Origin: Lethocerus indicus
Taxonomy: Eukaryota; Arthropoda; Insecta; Hemiptera; Belostomatidae
Length of the DNA stretch: 64,000 nucleotides
NCBI GenBank assembly: GCA_019843655.1
Contig: JACDQD010000003.1
Span: 6,078,925-6,142,924, forward strand
Direction: 5' to 3'
Shown here: in pieces, positions 24,233-64,000 of the stretch
Layout of the letters: each line of letters starts with the position of its first letter
Numbering within the stretch: the stretch's first letter is position 1
Program-made: the position numbers and the translations under genes
Notes under the pieces: generated by a model
The model's input: the letters and a program-made list of their open reading frames with translations, nothing else
What the model was told of the DNA's origin: nothing
The model's database searches: none

Positions 24233-25286
24233 TCTAAGCGGGGCAAATATCAAATTTCGTTCACCGCCCCCATTCCAGCGGCGAATCAGTCTCTAGTCCG
24301 ATTCGAATCGAACATTCCGAATTCAAAATTTCAACGCCATAATTGAATCCGACCGCCCGTCGGGTCGTATCAGCTGTTCGCGTCACAGCTGTTTTTTTTG
24401 TCAAGCCGAATTATACAAACCAAATTTTATCCGTTAAAGAAATTGAATCGCGTAGAATAAAATGAAATAATAGAAATATTTGCCGGTAAAAAAATAAAAG
24501 TATGTAACAAATCTGAGTGGCTTAAAACCTTGTTATACCCAAACGGTTGTTTACCATTATTGTAATTGTATAATTATTATAGCGGATATAATGGTAATAA
24601 TTATATTATTATGTTTTTGAATTGAGTTATTTTAGTTTTTCTTTATATATCGCGTTTCTCATATTATTATTTACAGCATTATTTCAATTTCTTAGGCGCA
24701 AGAAATTAATAAGGCATTGTATTACCGCCATCTTAAACTGGAGGTCCATAAATTTGAATTGTTCCCCGTTAAGTTATATTTTCCCGAAATAATTTGTTCC
24801 TTCTATTTCCACTTCATCAAATATGGTAAGCCACAGATTAGTCCATAAAATGGGTCACGTAAAAATGATATTTTCCAGAAAAATCTGATTTATCTTTTCC
24901 TGAATGGCTATACACTTTACAGCGCATTATTTTGTCCGCTATTTAAAATTTTCACGTTTTCAATTATGTCCAATTCCCTGAATATGAATTATACAGTTTT
25001 AACTGTAATATGCAGTTAAAAAAAAAGAAATGTATTGGCGACCAAATTGTAGCTACATAATATTTGTTTTTCTTGCGGATCACCTTTGTACATATTTCCA
25101 AAAACACTTGAAATATCAATGTAATTTAATGAAATAATTGGAGGACAGGTAAATTCAGGACGTCGGTGAGAGGTAGAACAGACTACTGAAACGGATAACT
25201 ACTAAATTTAATTGTCGATACGCAGTATTAATCTTATAATTCGCATACTAATAACAGGTACAGGCCAGCTTAAACATTAAAAAAAC
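24233..25286. other. Intergenic region between carrier and MRPL44
   Basis: This is 1.05 kb of AT-rich DNA holding the MRPL44 3' flank and the carrier 5' flank. The nearest 60 bp upstream of the carrier ATG is GC-richer. No TATA box could be assigned, and no other gene or repeat is evident. Confidence 0.6.
25125..25130 (-). terminator. Possible MRPL44 poly(A) signal
   Basis: An ATTAAA on the minus strand lies about 160 nt downstream of the MRPL44 TAG. It is the closest variant hexamer noticed, and the assignment is tentative. Confidence 0.3.
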
Positions 25287-28200
25287 CTAATGTTTTTCCT
25301 TAACCGGAGGAAATTCAAAGTCGAAAGGGAACGGACTCTTGTTCTGTCCAACGCCCCACATACGCCACAGCGCATCGCACGCCGCCATCTCTTTCGCTTC
25401 TTCGATATTCTCGCCGCAGCCTGCACAATCAAACAATAAATTGTTGAACAAATAAATTAAACAGTTTTAGCAGTCGGGTCCCTAGACAGGATCTCGAGGT
25501 ATACGCAATAAGGAGATACATTGTAGGTTCGTCATGTTTCTGTCTCCTCACGACACCACCCCCTTCCGACAATCTGACTCATACTTAGAAACGGATTAAC
25601 AAAATCCGAAGACAAATATAATGCCCCAATAACAATAACAGAACACATGTGACTGACATACTGGCCGGACTTACAGTACATGTGAAAGTAACATCCAAAG
25701 TGCTAACAGGGGCTGACATACTGAAGATATGTCTGCAAAGACCAAACCAGCGAGAGGAGACAGAAGAACCCCTCTGTATGGGCGTCCTCATCCAAATCCA
25801 CTCCCTTCAGTCCCTTTCTGTAGGCGGATACAGAGGTCCAAACTGTTATCGGGTCTTTAACTAATCTTGTACTATGGAATATATAGTCGATTGTAGAATA
25901 GATAAAGTTAAAATCTCTTGGAATTAGAACACTACTCAAGTGTCTCTCAACTTGTTGTCCAACAGGTGCACTCCATCCAGGATCACAGCCTGATGGGCAC
26001 TGCCAAGAAACTCTCTGCAGCTTCTGGAGAGGTATACTCTGACAATTATCTTCAGTAGCGGTGTGTCAGTCACTGTTAGCACTTTGGATGTTTTTTGGGC
26101 ATCCTCACTGCCCACTGTCACTTTCACTACACTACATTACTGACTACAGTACATGTGAAAGTGACAGTGGGCGTGAGGATGCTAAACATCAAAGTGCTAA
26201 CACTGACTAACAGCACTACTGAAGATGGCAACGACAAACCGGTCTAGCAAAAGACCAAACCGCGATGAGAGGAGACAGAAACATCACGAACCTACAGTAT
26301 TCCCTGTGCAATAAACCTGTCTATCCGCCTATTTGTTATATATTACCTCTGCCGATCAGCTTTCTGTCGGAATAGAGGCCGACTTGGAATGTGGCGAGAA
26401 GGGTGTTGCGTCCCGCCTCTCCGATGAGCCGCGGTTCGGCGTCAGCCCTGCCGGCGACCACCAGCGCCTCCCGCAGACTCCCGACGGGATCTTCCGGCGT
26501 GCAGAGGGGCGTCAGGTCGAGCCCGGCCAGCTGCGTCAGCACCAGGTCCTTGACGAGGCGGCGTGCGCGGTCCTCGCCGCTGCTGTGCGCCAGCGCTTGC
26601 GTAACGCCTTTCAGTGCGCGCGCCAACGTCGCCGTTTCGACGGGGAAATCCTGAAAACGGGAGAAAACGAAAACTTAAGTTTCCTACACGCCACAACAGT
26701 CCAAATAAACTGCAACGACTGTTTATCTGGACTGTTACTATTTTCTTAGTATGTCCGACTCTATGCATTGCGCTCAAGGCCGTTTTCTAGTTTTTTCAGA
26801 CACAATATAACATAGATTTCGCATGTTTCTGTCTCCTCTCGCCGGTTTCGCTGCCGCTCACCATCTTCAGTAGCACTGTGTTAGTCTCTTTTGGCACTAT
26901 GGATGTTTTTCAGTGCACTGTCACTGTCACTTGTACTGTGGTGGTTGTCTGTTCGTCTGAGTCCTGTCAAGTTTTAAACTTATTTTAAGACGGCGAAAGC
27001 GAATAACAAATACTAATAGTAAATATACGTGACAAAAACACTTACGGCGCAGAGAATGACATCATCGGCTCCGATGTGTTTTGATATATTCGCCAGGACG
27101 TCGTCACGCATCAAGAAGTCATGGATATTCCTGAAACAAAAAATTATGCAATATCAATATATAAATACTATCAAGTCTGCAAAACATGTCCGAACAGCCG
27201 GTGAGTAGAATAAATATAAAAATTGAAGTTCTGGTTAGTTCTATAAAGATGTAACAACCAGCACCGTACCTATTTCCATTTCCTCAACTCAACTAGTTTA
27301 GACAATTAGTTGAAATATCGCCACAGTACTTTATATGGGAACAAAAATTTTCCGTTTTCGCATTCAGACTCTCACTTTGTATTTTTGTATTGAGCCTCGG
27401 TGCCTCTCATCTTAATTATCTTCAATTATAATAAAATAATGAGGAAAAATGTGCCCTCCAAGTGTGCGTTGTACTCATAGTGTCGCCATATATATCGATG
27501 ATATATCCCACATATCCTATCCGCCATATATATTTCCCCCAAAAAGTTAAAATAAAAAAATTCAGAAAAAATTGCTAAACATACTTAATATATTTGGACG
27601 GTAGTCGGGGCAAAGTCATGTTTAGGTAGCGCATGACGCACTCGCTTATCAACCGTTCGCCCTCGTAGACCAAATAGTTGTTGTCGGACAAATTCAATTC
27701 CGGTCGAATGCCGACATCCCTCTGTCTGTTCTCCTCAGCGGCGATGTACGACCTTTCGGTCAGCGCCTGTCTCAGGAGGCGCGTATCGAATTCTTCCCCC
27801 AGCCTCTTGCCGAAAGCGTACAGCTCTGCGTCGTAGTTCCTTAAAAAAAACATTTCCCGAGAGACGGACGGTTGAAATGCAGAATAGTGCAGAAAGTGCA
27901 GTCATATCAACCGTTATCGAACACTCCGCGTTTTCACGCGACGCGCAGTAGCAGATTTAGTTCTACGAATCCAAATATCGCATTTGTCGGAAACCGTTCC
28001 GAGAGACGTATACTTTCCGCATTCAGGACTCTTTCCGGACTCCTCGAACTCGTGAAAAAATACAGACTCGACATTTCCGTACCCCCTTCTTACGCTTCTA
28101 TATGTAAAATAATAATAAAAACTGTCGCCTACATCGTACGTCACGATATCGAACGAAACAGATATCGATATATACAACCTCGCCTATTGGGTTATTTAAC

Positions 28201-28609
28201 CGGAGGCATACAGGATATTCTGTCACCGGATAACAATACACGGACAGATGACATTTTATAGATTGGCCGGTTCGTCGCAGTCAAACCGTTTTCATGGACA
28301 ATAATAATTTTCGTAACAGCCTTATGGGCGAGACGATTCCATTTCGTATACCATTCAATAAACGTGTTCCTGTGTTGTGGCGGTTCGGGTTGGAGTTTTT
28401 CCTTCCTCTTCTTCAGCGTCCTGAGCGTCGGCGCAAGCCATCTGTGAAAGCCCCTTTGCCCTTTACATGTGCAAAAAAAAAAATAAAAACAGCGTTAATT
28501 AGAATCGTAAAACTCGGTTGGAACGGAAAAAAGACGGATTCCACCGACAAACAATCATTGGGAGTTTACCTAACGATAATCCTTGGAAGAGAGTAAATTT
28601 TAAAGCCAT
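25287..28609 (-). CDS. MRPL44: Mitochondrial ribosomal protein mL44 (MRPL44)
   Basis: This is a large-subunit mitoribosome protein with an RNase III-like fold and a C-terminal dsRNA-binding domain. The exons are 28545-28609, 28352-28441, 27585-27839, 27046-27130, 26347-26650 and 25287-25420, giving 933 nt and 310 residues, close to the human 332. Exon 1 gives a short basic N-terminus suitable as a mitochondrial presequence. Exon 2 carries RWLAPTLRTLKKRKEKLQ, exon 3 NYDAELYAFGKRLGEEFD, exon 5 ALAHSSGEDRARRLVKDL and exon 5/6 VGLYSDRKLIGRGCGENIEE. The last segment corresponds to the dsRBD seen in human MRPL44. The exon 1 donor (CG/GTGGAA) is weak but gives the only in-frame join I found. Intron 5 (25,421-26,346) contains an inverted copy of carrier exon 2. 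Confidence 0.94.
25966..26031 (+). pseudogene. Relic copy of carrier exon 2
   Basis: The copy keeps the acceptor (CCAACAG) and donor (GAGAG/GTATAC) of exon 2 and starts GTGCACTCCATCCAGGATCA. It is 66 nt instead of 82: a 16-nt internal deletion removes the segment for YNEGG and shifts the frame. It cannot encode the carrier repeat and is a pseudo-exon. Confidence 0.88.
26045..26285. mobile_element. Foldback element copy in MRPL44 intron 5
   Basis: The inner arms CACTGTTAGCACTTTGGATG / ATCAAAGTGCTAACACTGAC and CCTCACTGCCCACTGTCACT / AAGTGACAGTGGGCGTGAGG pair well. It is the duplicate of the copy at 22,600 and has decayed outer arms. Confidence 0.75.
26825..26950. mobile_element. Foldback element, left arm only, MRPL44 intron 4
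   Basis: GTCTCCTCTCGCCGGTTTCG, then CACCATCTTCAGTAGCACTG and TGGATGTTTTTCAGTGCACT match the left arm and loop. No right arm precedes exon 4. Confidence 0.6.
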
Positions 28610-29899
28610 TTTAATACAGAAAATACAGGGTAAAGGGCAAACTATGAGGAGAAACCACGGCGCTATAACCTTATTTAACCTCCCGCGTGTGTCCAGCGCA
28701 CCAAGCGGCCGACAGCCGAACTAAACGACTACTGAAGTAAAAACAAATTCTAAAGAAGGTTTCCGCGACCAGAAATTTAATTAAAATTCTAAATTAGTAA
28801 AAGTTGTTCTTAAACTTTGTCTAGAAAGTTTTGCAAAGTGTTTTTGTTTGTTAATAAAATAACAAACGTTTATTCGTACGATAAATAGAGAATTTCACGT
28901 TCCATTTTTGCTCTTCACCATCCCCATTTTCCGTTTCCCCTCAGTGGTTGACGTTTTTTAACTCTCCGTCAAAAAATGCGGTTAAAAAAATGTACGAAAT
29001 ACAAATACAAACAACTTTATTTTTCTACGAATACAAATAGGATATCGAGAAAGACGATGTACAAATTATTGTTCGTATATGCATTCCGGCCTCCACGGGC
29101 CTTTCTACATTTATATACTTAATTATTTATTATAGAGGCTACTTGAATATTTTTTTTTTTACAATATCGATACTATAATCGGGATAATTACACAATTAAA
29201 AATCCGTAATGTGTACCGTTTGAAAGCTCAATAAACCGTAAAGTTGACCGGGTTATTGTACGGGCGAGCGGCAGGTTTTTTAATTTCTCAAAATCGTTTT
29301 TTTTTTCACAAAATCGCACAAAATATAATTTCTAGTGCTATTCGTATAAAGGTTTCCGCGACAGGAATTTTATTCGATCGCAATAAAAAAAGTTTGTGTA
29401 TTTTCCTGTAAAAAAAAAAAAATGCGTTACGGCGAACAAATCGTGTTGGCACTGTTCACTCATCTTCAACAATTTCGTGTATTGAATATATAAAAATGAG
29501 GAAATGCGGGCGTATAAGGGAAATACAGGGAAATAAAAAAATTGGTTCGGTACCCGGTAATAATTGAAATTAAAACTTTTATTGTTTGAATCGTAAACAC
29601 ACGGTTAGAAATAAAATTTGATATACATATCTATATATATATAACTCTGAAAATAAATATATTTCTAATATATAATACTTAGACAAAAAAAAAAGAAACT
29701 ACGGAACCGTTTATGTCCGATTCCACGTTGATATAAATTAGACGGGGAACACAATCTGAGGGTTAAACAATGGCAGTATAAGACTTACAATCTAGGCGGT
29801 AGTGAAATTTATTTTTTTTATATTTTTTTATTTATTTTTTTTCTGACTATCGAATTAAAAAAAAAATATATATATAAAAATAAGTGAGAAAACCGATGG
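28610..29899. other. Intergenic region between MRPL44 and collagen
   Basis: This is 1.3 kb of AT-rich DNA. It holds the MRPL44 5' flank at the left and the collagen 3' flank with poly(A) hexamers at the right. No gene, hairpin or tandem array was recognised in the middle. Confidence 0.6.
29808..29836 (-). terminator. Candidate collagen poly(A) signals
   Basis: Three AATAAA hexamers on the minus strand (29808-29813, 29827-29832, 29831-29836) lie 60-95 nt downstream of the collagen TGA, within a T-rich plus-strand stretch. They are the nearest canonical signals. Which one is used cannot be told from the sequence. Confidence 0.55.
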
Positions 29900-61775
<31,876 letters not shown>

Positions 61776-62100
61776 GACCGGGCTGTACTGTAGGCGGCTC
61801 TCACACTCTCACTCTCTCACAGTCTCTCTCACTCTCACACTCTCTGTCTCTGTCTCTGTCTGGCCCCAGACTGGCCCCAGACTGGCCGCCGATCACCAGG
61901 AGTTTGGCCCCACTCTGCCTCCTTGATCCTGGCCGATGGTGGGGGATTAAACGGGGTCACAGGTCGCCGCCACACGATTGGACCGTTTGTTATGGCCGAG
62001 GCCAGCCAACCATTGGCCAAGCCGAATTAACCCCCACCACCCCCCCTCACCATCCCCCAAGGTCCTCAAACCCCCTCCATATCGCCGTACCGAAGAGGTG
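61776..62100 (-). promoter_or_regulatory. Collagen 5' flank
   Basis: Upstream of the ATG on the minus strand are GAGAGTGTGAGA-type purine repeats, two to three GGGGCCAGTCTGGGGCCAGT units and GC-rich DNA. No TATA box or initiator can be assigned. GA-rich sequence could be 5' UTR or a GAGA-type element; both are inference. Confidence 0.4.
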
Positions 62101-62139
62101 GAGATTTCCGCCAAATATCTATACTTATTACCCGACATA

Positions 62140-62900
62140 ACCAATCTGGATTTTCGGAATTTTGGATTTTCGATATTGGACTTTCGATATTGGATTTTCG
62201 ATATTGGATTTTCGATATTGGATTTTCGATATTGGATTTTCGATATTGGATTTTCGATATTGGATTTTCGATATTGGATTTTCGATATTGGATTTTCGAT
62301 ATTGGATTTTCGATATTGGATTTTCGATATTGGATTTTCGATATTGGATTTTCGATATTGGATTTTCGATATTGGATTTTCGATATTGGATTTTCGATAT
62401 TGGATTTTCGATATTGGATTTTCGATTTGGATTTTCGATTTGGATTTTCGATATTGGATTTTCGATATTGGATTTTCATTTGGATTTTCGATTTGGATTT
62501 TCGATATTGGATTTTCGATTTTGGATTTTTCATTTAGATTTTTCGGATTTTTTTTTTTTTTTTGGATTTTTGGATTTTTCAGTTTTTTCAGATTTTGGAT
62601 TTTTTTTCTGGATTTTCGTTATTTCGTTTTTGGATTTTGGATTTTTTTTTTTGGATTTTTTTTCATTTTTTTTTTTCCATTTTAGGATTTTTTATTTTAG
62701 AATTTTTTCCATTTTAGGATTTTTCATTATAGAATTTTTTCATTTTAGGGTTTTTTCATTTTTGGATTTTCGGATTTTATCCCTTCTTGCGAATTTCCGT
62801 TGTTTCGTTTTCGGATTTTTTCATTTTTGAATTTTTGTTTTTTCGTTCTTGGATTTACGGATTTTTTCATATTTTGATTTTCGTATTTTCAGAGTTTCGT
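62140..62900. repeat. 14-bp minisatellite GATATTGGATTTTC upstream of collagen
   Basis: About 22 near-perfect units of 14 bp (62,160-62,440) grade into a T-rich degenerate form (GGATTTTTTCATTTTTGGAT) to 62,900. The reading frame with FDIGFSIL repeats is an artefact: 14 is not a multiple of three, so all three frames cycle. Confidence 0.95.
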
Positions 62901-64000
62901 ATTTTTCGAATTATTCATATAATAAATTTCGATTTTGAATTTTGTATATAAATCAGCCTGAACGTCCCAGTTAGTACAAATACAGTTGTACATTGGAAAT
63001 TTGTATTCCGTTCCCGTTTTTCTATTTCCGAATCTTGAGTAATGTCTGTAAGTGTGGCGGCGTCAAGTAGCGTGCGCTTGATTTCCAACGAGCACGAGTA
63101 AACGAAGTACCCAAACAACAAAATGTGCCAGAGATCTCGGGGCCGAACGGATTGTACCGAAAGTGTTTTGGGGCCGAGTTGAAAGTGTTTTTCCATTTAT
63201 TATTGGAGCGATTCTCGTCCTCCATAAGGACTTTCCAATCAAGCACTCGCAGGATGAAGTGGACAGAGCCAATTCTGCCAATTCCGCCGTCCAATGTCCA
63301 GCTGCAGTTTATTTATTAAAGGTTAATAAATAGCAGCAGAACAACCGCGGACAATCTCAATTGTCCAGGGGCAGTAAGTTGCCAAACGACGGGGGCTTGG
63401 GTAAAGGGCAATCGGCGATAAAACGACGATTGCGTACGCGACAGAAAACAGAAAAATGTATGATATATCGATAGAAGTGAGATGATATGAAGTCATAGAC
63501 GAAGGGGAGAGAGAGAGAGAAAAGAGATTTCTGTTCTCGGCCCCTCAAAAAGTGAAGAAACATACGACGAAGTTGATGGCCCCAGCAGACAAAATCGGAT
63601 TTTTAAGCTGAATGCCAAATGTGCCGAATTCAGTTGGCAGGACCAAAAAAAAATGTCATCGTTCTATTATACTGAAATTTCGTTTTATGAAAATTGCTGT
63701 TGGGGGTTTCGTATTTTCTGTTTTTACAGTTAGGTGAGGGGGTTGGAGGGCTATAAATGATAAGTCAATTACTATTATTAGCGACAATTACAAAAATGTC
63801 ACGTTTCGACAATCGTTCTATTATAATGAAATTTCGTTTTATGAAAATTGTTGTGGGGGATTTTCTATGTTTTTTATAGTTGGGGGCTATAAGTGATAAT
63901 TAAAGTAAATTACTATTATTTTATGTTTAGGTTCAAATCATATTTCACTAATAGTATAATTATTTCATTGATATTATTTCGTGTGATCAGAAATTGAGAT
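62900..64000. other. Distal upstream region
   Basis: Overlapping frames at 63,020-63,310 show no known domain. A direct duplication occurs near 63,660 and 63,811 (TTCTATTATANTGAAATTTC, GTTTTATGAAAATTG), with a period of about 152 bp. A GA run lies near 63,507. No gene is supported. Confidence 0.5.

Larger units (their letters stand above)
25791..26290 (+). repeat. Inverted duplicate of carrier exon 2 region, inside MRPL44 intron 5
   Basis: This plus-strand stretch matches the reverse complement of about 22,608-23,218 in order: CCCTTCAGTCCCTTTCTGTA, TCGGGTCTTTAACTAATC, CTCTTGGAATTAGAACAC, TTGTTGTCCAACAGGTGCAC, the exon 2 body, then the adjacent foldback element. It lies antisense to MRPL44. 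Confidence 0.9.

Noticed and set aside
27872..28261. 129-codon plus-strand frame opposite MRPL44
   Set aside because: It lies in MRPL44 intron 2 (27,840-28,351), has no recognised domain and no splice or homology support.
62162..62830. 222-residue FDIGFSIL-repeat protein
   Set aside because: It is the translation of a 14-bp tandem repeat. All three frames and the opposite strand are equally open, and no start context or gene structure is present.
63022..63319. Coding exon of an upstream gene
   Set aside because: Three frames on the minus strand and one on the plus strand are open, with no known domain and no convincing splice-site pair.

Overview
The window is nuclear DNA from an animal, most likely a protostome invertebrate and possibly an arthropod. 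Its genes are split by many GT-AG introns. They include a class A fibrillar procollagen, a metazoan-type mitochondrial ribosomal protein mL44 and a mitochondrial carrier. Intergenic and intronic DNA is full of (TA)n and (CT)n tracts, mariner-type terminal repeats, foldback elements and satellites. The species cannot be named from the sequence alone.

Layout. Positions 1-18,478 hold no gene I can support, only repeats and low-complexity DNA. Three genes follow, all on the minus strand, so the order of transcription runs from right to left. (1) A fibrillar procollagen, 61,775 to 29,900, has 32 coding exons and about 1,571 residues. (2) MRPL44, 28,609 to 25,287, has 6 exons and about 310 residues. 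(3) A short calcium-independent-looking ATP-Mg/Pi-type mitochondrial carrier (SCaMC family), 24,232 to 18,479, has 6 exons and about 302 residues. I assembled exons by hand from homology, splice sites and phase. All joins are phase-consistent. The collagen model gives exactly 338 Gly-X-Y positions (1,014 residues), the canonical fibrillar length, which argues that no helix exon is missing. Positions 61,776-64,000 are the collagen upstream region and contain a 14-bp minisatellite.

The collagen is the most interesting gene. Its C-propeptide lacks both cysteines (C2 and C3) that make the interchain disulfide in vertebrate procollagens. The otherwise perfect main helix has one Gly-to-Ser and one Gly-to-Ala position. 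The von Willebrand C domain carries two additional cysteines at an exon junction.

The 11-kb collagen intron 24 (36,932-47,910) is a satellite field. A degenerate GGCC-centred short repeat alternates with arrays of a 104-bp monomer, in a higher-order pattern repeated three times. Related short repeats sit in two other collagen introns and in a carrier intron. A long-inverted-repeat foldback element family is scattered over the whole window. An inverted copy of carrier exon 2 and its flanks lies inside an MRPL44 intron. The three genes have no evident shared pathway: one encodes an extracellular matrix protein and two encode mitochondrial proteins.
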